From NCBI GenBank assembly GCA_022769845.1, contig JALEIO010000007.1, positions 1 through 8,245 of the forward strand: DNA of 8,245 nt, read 5' to 3'. The stretch is from Oscillospiraceae bacterium. GTDB lineage: Bacteria > Bacillota > Clostridia > UMGS1810. Under the pieces are notes generated by a model that was not told the origin of the DNA, ran no database searches, and was given only the letters and a program-made list of their open reading frames with translations. The position numbers were made by a program, and so were the translations under genes. Below are positions 1 to 4,950 of the stretch, piece by piece. The first letter of the stretch is position 1, and every line of letters begins with the position of its first letter.

Positions 1-846
1 ACGCATAAGCCTGTCATATTGACCGCCCGACAAAATTCCGGTGGGAATGGTATTGATAAAGCCTTTAAACACAACGGAATTATAATAGTTTATATCGTGA
101 ATAACCGAAAAATCAAAGCGTATTCTGTCAGATAAGCCTGTGGCGTCAAACGAATCTGCAATTTTTTCAAGCACTGCAACATACGGCGCGATTTCACCAA
201 AATTCAGCGCTTTAAGCGATTTTAAAACCGCGCGCATATCTCCGTAGGTTGAAGCAATTTTAACAAGAATGTCTGTTTTGTCATCAGGCGCATTTTCGCC
301 GCTGCATATTTTTAATATTCCGGATACATTTTTTTCGGCGATGCACTTTAGCACTTCCTTTTCGCCTTCTGCCGATAAATTAAGTGCCGAAACCGCCGCA
401 GAAATTATGTCCATATGCGAAATATCAAGAATAAAATCTTCCGAAATGCTTAATAAGCTTTGTGCGGCAAGATAAAGTGTTTCGCAAATTATGTATTCGT
501 CAATATCGCCGATACATTCAATTCCTGACTGCATAATTTCCTTAAATGTCTGCGTGCCCTTTGACACACGGTAAACATTTTCGTTGTAATAAACCTTTTT
601 GACCGAGCCGTCAACATCGGCGCTGTCCTTTATTATTGACAGCGTAACGTCAGGTTTCAGAGCCATAAGCTTGCCGTTTGTGTCGTTAAAAGTTATTATG
701 CTGTCCGACACAAGAAAGTCTTTATTTTGCGTATAAAGGTCGTATTCTTCAAACTTGCTCATTTTAAACTGCTGATAACCGTATTTTTGATAAAGTGATC
801 TAAGCTTTAATATCGCTTTTTCATCGTTTTTGAGCGCAAATTCCAT
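1..846 (-). CDS. hisZ: ATP phosphoribosyltransferase regulatory subunit HisZ (partial, runs off left edge)
   Basis: An open frame of 282 codons starts at ATG 846-844 and is still open at base 1, so the C-terminus is missing. The protein has the catalytic-core fold of class II histidyl-tRNA synthetases. Visible motifs are ALKPDVTLSI (about residues 62-71), YYNENVYRVSKG (86-97), EIMQSGIECIGD (103-114) and GGQYDRLM (274-281), which are typical of HisZ rather than HisS. HisZ lacks aminoacylation activity; with the short form of HisG it makes the hetero-octameric ATP phosphoribosyltransferase that starts histidine synthesis and mediates feedback by histidine. The start follows the yerC stop by one base. 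Its ribosome binding site (GGGAG, 860-856, 9 bases from the ATG) lies inside the last yerC codons, so translation is probably coupled. hisG and other his genes would be expected beyond the left edge; that is inference. Confidence 0.92.
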   Translation of the reverse strand, partial: MEFALKNDEKAILKLRSLYQKYGYQQFKMSKFEEYDLYTQNKDFLVSDSIITFNDTNGKLMALKPDVTLSIIKDSADVDGSVKKVYYNENVYRVSKGTQTFKEIMQSGIECIGDIDEYIICETLYLAAQSLLSISEDFILDISHMDIISAAVSALNLSAEGEKEVLKCIAEKNVSGILKICSGENAPDDKTDILVKIASTYGDMRAVLKSLKALNFGEIAPYVAVLEKIADSFDATGLSDRIRFDFSVIHDINYYNSVVFKGFINTIPTGILSGGQYDRLMR

Positions 847-847
847 A

Positions 848-1141
848 TTACTTTTCTCCCTTTTTAAGTCTTGCCAAAGCCGCCTTATATCCGCCGCTGC
901 CGTAGGTAAAGCATTTGTTTACGCGGCTTATTGTCGCGGTGCTTGCACCTGTTTCTTTTGATATTTCGATGTAACTTTTGTTCTCAAGCAATAGCTGCGC
1001 AACCTCAAGCCGCTGTGACATATCCTGAATTTCTTTTATGGTGCAAATATCCTCAAAAAAATTATAACATTCTTCAACACTGTTTAAGGTTAAAATCGCC
1101 TCAAAAAGCTTGTCTGTGAACGCGCTGTATTTGTTTTGCAT
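848..1141 (-). CDS. yerC: YerC/YecD-type TrpR-family transcriptional regulator
   Basis: A 97-residue protein of the Trp-repressor-like YerC/YecD family, small all-helical DNA-binding proteins found in Firmicutes. The helix-turn-helix is about residues 57-78 (YIEISKETGASTATISRV), preceded by the family-typical IQDMSQRLEVAQLLL and followed by GSGGYKAALARL. The frame can be opened three codons earlier at GTG 1150-1148, but the Shine-Dalgarno AAAGGAA (1157-1151) would then abut the start. ATG 1141-1139 has about 10 bases of spacing and is preferred. It is the first gene of a two-gene unit with hisZ, with its own promoter just upstream. The ligand is unknown to me; the tryptophan pocket of true TrpR cannot be assumed. 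Autoregulation or control of histidine genes is suggested only by position. Confidence 0.9.
   Translation of the reverse strand: MQNKYSAFTDKLFEAILTLNSVEECYNFFEDICTIKEIQDMSQRLEVAQLLLENKSYIEISKETGASTATISRVNKCFTYGSGGYKAALARLKKGEK
851..860 (-). promoter_or_regulatory. hisZ ribosome binding site inside yerC
   Basis: The minus strand reads GGGAGAAAAG. The GGGAG core (860-856) lies 9 bases before the hisZ ATG and within the last codons of yerC. With only one base between the yerC stop and the hisZ start, terminating ribosomes can re-initiate directly. Confidence 0.75.
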
Positions 1142-1150
1142 AAAATCCAC

Positions 1151-1157
1151 TTCCTTT
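1151..1157 (-). promoter_or_regulatory. yerC ribosome binding site (decides the start)
   Basis: The minus strand reads AAAGGAA. The AGGA core is 1 base from GTG 1150 but 10 bases from ATG 1141, so the ATG is the usable start. With the predicted transcription start near 1159, the leader is only about 18 bases. Confidence 0.65.
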
Positions 1158-1165
1158 ACTTTAGC

Positions 1166-1194
1166 ATTTTACCACACTAAATTGATAAAGTCAA
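1166..1194 (-). promoter_or_regulatory. Sigma-A-type promoter of yerC-hisZ
   Basis: On the minus strand the -35 is TTGACT (1194-1189) and the -10 is TAAAAT (1171-1166), with a 17-base spacer. Each hexamer matches the consensus at five of six positions. Transcription should start near 1159. An imperfect dyad (ATTGA/TCAAT arms) overlaps the -35 and spacer; see findings. Confidence 0.75.
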
Positions 1195-1230
1195 TAGTTG
1201 TTTTGTAAAATTTTGCTTTACAATTGAAAA

Positions 1231-1252
1231 GGAACGATGTTTTCATCGTTCC
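1231..1252 (-). terminator. Hairpin terminator after the antiporter gene
   Basis: Arms GGAACGATG (1231-1239) and CATCGTTCC (1244-1252) form a perfect 9-bp stem with a 4-base loop. It starts 10 bases beyond the antiporter stop codon. On the minus strand it is followed by TTTTCAATT, a short and interrupted U-tract, so termination may be incomplete. It lies upstream of the yerC promoter and separates the two leftward units. Confidence 0.75.
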
Positions 1253-1262
1253 AAAAAATTTT

Positions 1263-2432
1263 TTATTCAATCTCCCCTGCTTTTTTCAGCGCAATTTTGG
1301 TAATTCCCGGTCCTATAAGTTCATATATAAAGGTTGCGCACAGAACAACCGCTCGGATTGTCTGACCGTAAGATGGCACAACCGTTGTTGCGGCAAGCGA
1401 CAAGCCGATTGCCACACCCGCCTGCGGAAGCAAGGCATAACCGAGATATTTTTTGATTTTTTTGTCACACTTGCAAATTGTTGCGCCAAGATATGTTCCG
1501 AGAACCTTTCCTACAACACGCAAAATTACATAAATCACGCCGACAATGCCAATCATAGGAAGAACAGACAAATCAAGCGCCGCACCCGAAGCTACGAAAA
1601 AAAGCATAAATATCGGCGGCGTCACTGCGTCCACAACCTTCATAACCGGCAGCGCCTGCTTTGAAAAATTTACAAACGTTGCGCCGAGTGCCATACACAG
1701 CAGCAGTGACGAAACGCCTGTCATATCGGCAATTCCAATTCCTATAAATACAAATCCGACCGCAAGCGACAGCCTGTTTCCGTCTTTTTTGAAAAATCGG
1801 ATAAAATATGTAAGAATCATACCCAAAACCGCGCCTATTACAAGCGCGCCCACGATTTCCAAAATCGGCGACAGTATCATACTTAAAACAGAAATATTTG
1901 AGGTGGAATTAAGCATACCGGCAACTGCGACCGAAATGCCGAAAAGCATAAGTGCAGCCGCGTCGTCCAAAGCAACCACCGAAAGAAGCGTTTCGGTGAC
2001 AGGACCTTTTGCTTTGTACTGACGAATTACCATAATTGTCGCAGCAGGAGCGGTAGCCGCGGCTATTGAACTTAAAACGAGTGAAAACGGCAAGTCGTTG
2101 CCGAATAAAACCAGCACCGTGCACACGCATATAACCGCAAAAAGTGCCTCAAACACTGCAATTACAATGGGCGATGCACCCACCTTTTTAAAATACGACA
2201 TTTTAAACTCGTTGCCAATGGAAAACGCAATAAACCCGAGCGCAACCTCGCTTATAACCGCAATGCCGTCAATAGTGTCCTTTGGAATGATTTTAAGCAC
2301 GCTCGGCCCAAGAATAAGCCCCGCAAGAAGATATCCCGTAACATTCGGAAGCTTTATAAGCTTTACAAGCCTGCCGAAAGCCATTCCCGAAAAAATCATT
2401 ATTGCAAGATAGCAAAGTACATTAAATTGCAT
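1263..2432 (-). CDS. CPA2-family cation:proton antiporter, membrane domain only
   Basis: A 389-residue, strongly hydrophobic protein with about 12 predicted membrane segments and the Na+/H+ exchanger fold. Visible family marks are NVTGYLLAGLILGPS near the N-terminus (about residues 30-44), the TAPAAT stretch of the broken helix (about 127-132), LDDAA with adjacent aspartates at 156-157 in the ion-binding helix, RVVGKVLG (about 305-312) and LLPQAGVAIGL (about 335-345). The Asp-Asp pair is typical of the electrogenic Na+/H+ or K+/H+ class; the ion is not determined. The protein stops after the membrane domain and has no RCK/TrkA domain. The start is uncertain: TTG 2444 is 2 bases from GGAAGG (2452-2447), while ATG 2432 is 14 bases away. 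ATG is chosen; the TTG form adds four residues. It overlaps the PII-like gene by 11 bases, so the two are co-transcribed and probably coupled. Confidence 0.9.
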   Translation of the reverse strand: MQFNVLCYLAIMIFSGMAFGRLVKLIKLPNVTGYLLAGLILGPSVLKIIPKDTIDGIAVISEVALGFIAFSIGNEFKMSYFKKVGASPIVIAVFEALFAVICVCTVLVLFGNDLPFSLVLSSIAAATAPAATIMVIRQYKAKGPVTETLLSVVALDDAAALMLFGISVAVAGMLNSTSNISVLSMILSPILEIVGALVIGAVLGMILTYFIRFFKKDGNRLSLAVGFVFIGIGIADMTGVSSLLLCMALGATFVNFSKQALPVMKVVDAVTPPIFMLFFVASGAALDLSVLPMIGIVGVIYVILRVVGKVLGTYLGATICKCDKKIKKYLGYALLPQAGVAIGLSLAATTVVPSYGQTIRAVVLCATFIYELIGPGITKIALKKAGEIE

Positions 2433-2769
2433 TGTTTTTTTCAAATCCTTCCATATAAGTTACGGGTGTGCAGAACATTATTCCCGTATCAGGGTTGTTA
2501 AGTCCTCCGGTTGCGTCGTTTACAATTTTTGAAACGAGCGGAATTTTGCCTTCGTCAATAACAGTAAGCACCGTTTTGCTGCTCTCTCTGTCAGGGTCAA
2601 GAATATGACGAAGCGATACAATAAAACGAAAATCCTCGTCATCGCTCAAAGAATGAGCCATACCCGTGCTGTCCAAAATAGTTGCTCCGTTTATGCCGTT
2701 TTCGGCAAATTTGTGCAGAATTTCGTCCAGACATTCTGTTTTATTTAATACAAGTGTTAATAATACCAT
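2422..2769 (-). CDS. PII-like (GlnB/CutA-fold) signalling protein
   Basis: A 115-residue protein of PII length with a matching layout: an N-terminal strand (MVLLTLVLN), a helix (CLDEILHKFAENG), a second strand (GATILDSTGMA, about 28-38), a variable T-loop-like stretch (about 39-64, rich in Asp, Glu and Arg), then KTVLTVIDEGKIPLVSKIVNDATG as third strand and second helix. The C-terminal TGIMFCTPVTYMEGF resembles the last strand of PII proteins. The uridylylated tyrosine of classical GlnB is not evident in the loop, so this is not an ordinary nitrogen PII. Such proteins are trimers that bind nucleotides or other small ligands and often dock on a neighbouring transporter. The 3' end overlaps the antiporter gene, which is its likely partner (inference). 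The start is ATG 2769, because GGAGG (2781-2777) is 7 bases from it but only one base from the in-frame ATG at 2775. Confidence 0.75.
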   Translation of the reverse strand: MVLLTLVLNKTECLDEILHKFAENGINGATILDSTGMAHSLSDDEDFRFIVSLRHILDPDRESSKTVLTVIDEGKIPLVSKIVNDATGGLNNPDTGIMFCTPVTYMEGFEKNNAI

Positions 2770-2775
2770 AAACAT

Positions 2776-2781
2776 TCCTCC
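2776..2781 (-). promoter_or_regulatory. Ribosome binding site of the PII-like gene (decides the start)
   Basis: The minus strand reads GGAGGA. The core is 7 bases from ATG 2769 and directly abuts ATG 2775, so the inner ATG is the functional start. This is the strongest Shine-Dalgarno sequence in the window. Confidence 0.75.
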
Positions 2782-2791
2782 AATCCATACA

Positions 2792-2820
2792 ATTATATAC
2801 CTTTTTTCAGCAAATGTCCA
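2792..2820 (-). promoter_or_regulatory. Sigma-A-type promoter of the PII-like/antiporter unit
   Basis: On the minus strand the -35 is TGGACA (2820-2815) and the -10 is a perfect TATAAT (2797-2792), spaced by 17 bases. Transcription should start near 2785, leaving a leader of about 16 bases. The sites predict strong expression unless repressed. Confidence 0.8.
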
Positions 2821-2860
2821 CCTATTTTTTACATTTTAAAAAAATTTCTTCCTTATATGC

Positions 2861-2890
2861 TTGACAACAAGATATTGTACATTGTAAAAT
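2861..2890 (+). promoter_or_regulatory. Sigma-A-type promoter of the topoisomerase operon
   Basis: A perfect -35 TTGACA (2861-2866) is followed after 18 bases by TAAAAT (2885-2890). Transcription should start near 2897. A second hexamer, TATAAT at 2890-2895, is 23 bases from the -35 and is too far to pair with it. The promoter is back to back with that of the PII-like gene, and a palindrome covers its -10. Confidence 0.8.
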
Positions 2891-2892
2891 AT
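2872..2892. repeat. 21-bp near-perfect palindrome over the parE-like -10 region (candidate operator)
   Basis: The left arm ATATTGTACA (2872-2881) and right arm TGTAAAATAT (2883-2892) pair at 9 of 10 positions around a central T at 2882. It covers the spacer and the -10 of the topoisomerase promoter, where a bound protein would block RNA polymerase. I do not recognise it as the site of a named regulator. Confidence 0.5.
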
Positions 2893-2911
2893 AATAAGTA
2901 ATATATGGTAC

Positions 2912-2918
2912 AAGGTGG
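2912..2918 (+). promoter_or_regulatory. parE-like ribosome binding site (decides the start)
   Basis: AAGGTGG lies 7 bases before ATG 2926. The in-frame ATG at 2905 lies upstream of this site and only about 8 bases from the predicted transcription start, so it has no room for a Shine-Dalgarno sequence. Confidence 0.75.
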
Positions 2919-2925
2919 TAAAAAA

Positions 2926-4911
2926 ATGGCTAAAAGCAAAAATAACGATTATACAAACGAAAGTATATCGAAATTAAAAGGTGCAGACAGAGTGCGCCTG
3001 CGCCCTGCCGTTATTTTCGGCTCGGACGGATTGGACGGCTGCGAACACGCTGTTTTTGAAATTCTCTCCAACTCTATTGACGAAGCGCGCGAGGGTTTCG
3101 GAAATTTAATCGAGGTTAAAAAGTATCTTGACAATTCAATAGAAGTTACCGACTACGGACGCGGTATTCCCGTTGACTACAACCCCAAAGAAGGGATGTT
3201 CAACTGGGAGCTTGTGTTCTGCGAGCTTTACGCGGGCGGAAAATACAAAACAAACTCGGGCGAAAACTATGAATACAGTCTTGGCACAAACGGTCTCGGC
3301 GCGTGTGCAACGCAGTATTCGTCTGAATATATGGATGTTTGCGTTTACCGTGATGGCTTTAAATATGATTTGCATTTCGAAAAAGGCGTAAATATCGGCG
3401 GGCTTAAAAAAGAAGAATACAACTATAAGCATACACGCACACAAATAAGGTGGCGCCCCGATTTGGAGGTTTTCACCGATATTAATATTCCCGAAGATTA
3501 TTTTCACGATATTATGAAAAAACAGGCAATAGTCAATAAAGGCTTAAAGCTTGTTTTCAAGTGTGAAAAAGAACCGAAAAAATTTGAAGAAACAGAGTAT
3601 ATTTATAACAACGGCATTGTGGATTACGTTAATGAAATTGCCGCAGGAGAGGCTTTCACCGATGTAAAATATCTTGAATGTGAGCGCCGCGGCAGAGACC
3701 GTGCCGACAGAGATGATTACAATGTAAAAATGTCGTTTGCGTTTTGCTTTTCCAACAAAACCTCACTTTTGGAATATTATCACAACTCAAGCTTTTTAGA
3801 GCACGGCGGTTCACCGGACAAAGCAGTGTCCAACGCCTTTTTGTATGCGGTGGACAAGTATCTTAAGCAAAATTCAAAATATAACAAAAACGAATCTAAA
3901 ATCAATTTTAATGATATAAAAGACTGTCTTATTTTGGTTTCAAACTCGCACTCTACCGTTACCAGCTATGCCAATCAGACAAAAAAGGCAATTAACAACG
4001 CTTTTATTGCCGAGGCAATGACGGAATTTCTTCGTCACGAGCTTGAGGTTTATTTTATCGAAAATAAGGTTGAGGCAGACAAAATAGCCGCCCAGGTACT
4101 CATTAACAAACGCAGCCGTGAGCACGCCGAAAAAGCACGAATCAACATTGCAAAAAAATTGAGCGGAAATATTGACGTTACAAACCGCGTGCAAAAGTTT
4201 GTAGACTGCCGAACAAAGGATTTGTCGCGCCGCGAGCTTTATATTGTTGAGGGCGACTCGGCGCTCGGCTCCTGCAAATTAGGCAGAGATTCGGAATTTC
4301 AGGCAATTATGCCGGTGCGAGGTAAAATTTTGAACTGTCTTAAAGCGGATCTTGACAAAATTTTTAAAAACGATATTATAGTTGACCTTTTGAAAGTTAT
4401 GGGCTGCGGAGTTGAAATAAGTTCAAAAAATTCAAAAAACGTATCGGAATTTGACATAAATAATTTAAGATGGAACAAAATAATAATCTGTACCGATGCC
4501 GACGTTGACGGTTTTCAGATACGGACGCTGATTTTAGCTATGCTAAAGCGCCTCACTCCCACCCTTATTACTGAAGGAAAGGTTTATATAGCAGAATCTC
4601 CGCTTTTTGAAATTACCGCTAAAAACGAAACATATTTTGCATACAGCGAAAAGGAAAAATCAGATATCCTCAAAAAAATCGGCGACAAAGCGTCAATTCA
4701 GCGGTCAAAGGGTCTTGGTGAAAACGAGCCCGAGATGATGTGGCAAACCACTATGAACCCTGAAACAAGGCGGCTTATAAAAGTTTTGGATGACGACAAA
4801 GCACTTACCGAGGAGGTCTTTGATATGCTTCTCGGCGATGATTTGCAAGGCAGAAAGGATTATATCACCACTAACGGTCACGAATATTTAGATATGCTTG
4901 ATTTAAGCTGA
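2926..4911 (+). CDS. parE: Type IIA topoisomerase subunit B, ParE/GyrB-like (ATPase and TOPRIM subunit)
   Basis: A 661-residue protein that binds and hydrolyses ATP and supplies the TOPRIM metal site for DNA cleavage. The N-terminal GHKL ATPase shows FEILSNSIDEA (Glu45, Asn49, Asp52), TDYGRGIP (75-82) and the glycine loop GTNGLGA (120-126). The transducer-domain switch residues lie in NQTKK (about 350-354; Gln351, Lys353). The TOPRIM domain has VEGDSA (441-446; Glu442), QAIMPVRGKILN (459-470), TDADVDG (523-529; Asp524, Asp526) and RSKGLGE (593-599). The length is normal for the family and all catalytic groups are present. Several usually invariant neighbours differ: DYGRG for DNGRG, DGFQIRT for DGAHIRT, and an altered glycine loop. 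It is the first gene of a rightward operon, 39 bases before its partner. The choice of ParE over GyrB rests on the partner lacking a GyrA box and is moderate. Confidence 0.93.
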   Translation: MAKSKNNDYTNESISKLKGADRVRLRPAVIFGSDGLDGCEHAVFEILSNSIDEAREGFGNLIEVKKYLDNSIEVTDYGRGIPVDYNPKEGMFNWELVFCELYAGGKYKTNSGENYEYSLGTNGLGACATQYSSEYMDVCVYRDGFKYDLHFEKGVNIGGLKKEEYNYKHTRTQIRWRPDLEVFTDINIPEDYFHDIMKKQAIVNKGLKLVFKCEKEPKKFEETEYIYNNGIVDYVNEIAAGEAFTDVKYLECERRGRDRADRDDYNVKMSFAFCFSNKTSLLEYYHNSSFLEHGGSPDKAVSNAFLYAVDKYLKQNSKYNKNESKINFNDIKDCLILVSNSHSTVTSYANQTKKAINNAFIAEAMTEFLRHELEVYFIENKVEADKIAAQVLINKRSREHAEKARINIAKKLSGNIDVTNRVQKFVDCRTKDLSRRELYIVEGDSALGSCKLGRDSEFQAIMPVRGKILNCLKADLDKIFKNDIIVDLLKVMGCGVEISSKNSKNVSEFDINNLRWNKIIICTDADVDGFQIRTLILAMLKRLTPTLITEGKVYIAESPLFEITAKNETYFAYSEKEKSDILKKIGDKASIQRSKGLGENEPEMMWQTTMNPETRRLIKVLDDDKALTEEVFDMLLGDDLQGRKDYITTNGHEYLDMLDLS

Positions 4912-4913
4912 AA

Positions 4914-4940
4914 TCCGTTCAAATCTTCACTTTGAAAGGA
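4914..4940 (+). promoter_or_regulatory. Intergenic hairpin that can hide the parC-like ribosome binding site
   Basis: TCC (4914-4916) can pair with GGA (4938-4940), and TTCAAA (4918-4923) with TTTGAA (4931-4936), with one G-A mismatch and a 7-base loop. The right arm contains the Shine-Dalgarno AAAGGA (4935-4940), which is 10 bases before the TTG start. A ribosome ending at the parE-like stop (4909-4911) would cover the left arm. The fold is AT-rich and only moderately stable. Confidence 0.45.
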
Positions 4941-4950
4941 CTGAAATTAC

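Noticed and set aside
1..846. Histidyl-tRNA synthetase (hisS)
   Set aside because: The motifs (KPDVTLS, YYNENVYR, GGQYDRLM) are HisZ-type, and the synthetase motif with RPE(G/F)T and FRHERPQ-like residues is absent.
1142..1260. T-box or riboswitch leader for the histidine unit
   Set aside because: The predicted leader before yerC is only about 18 bases, too short for any such element.
1224..1664. 146-residue plus-strand open frame, rich in Arg, Asn and Cys
   Set aside because: It lies antisense to the antiporter gene, has no recognisable domain, and begins inside the terminator region; it is a shadow frame.
1546..2412. Two plus-strand frames rich in Ser, Thr, Ile and Pro opposite the antiporter
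   Set aside because: Their composition is that expected from reading a hydrophobic membrane protein gene backwards; no ribosome binding site or family was seen.
2890..2895. Perfect TATAAT downstream of the chosen -10
   Set aside because: It is 23 bases from TTGACA, too far for a normal promoter; TAAAAT at 18 bases fits better.
2905..2925. Upstream in-frame ATG for the parE-like gene
   Set aside because: It precedes the Shine-Dalgarno AAGGTGG and lies about 8 bases after the predicted transcription start; ATG 2926 fits both.
3136..3507. 123-residue minus-strand frame with a hydrophobic, Phe-rich stretch
   Set aside because: Antisense to the well-supported GHKL ATPase domain and without recognisable motifs.
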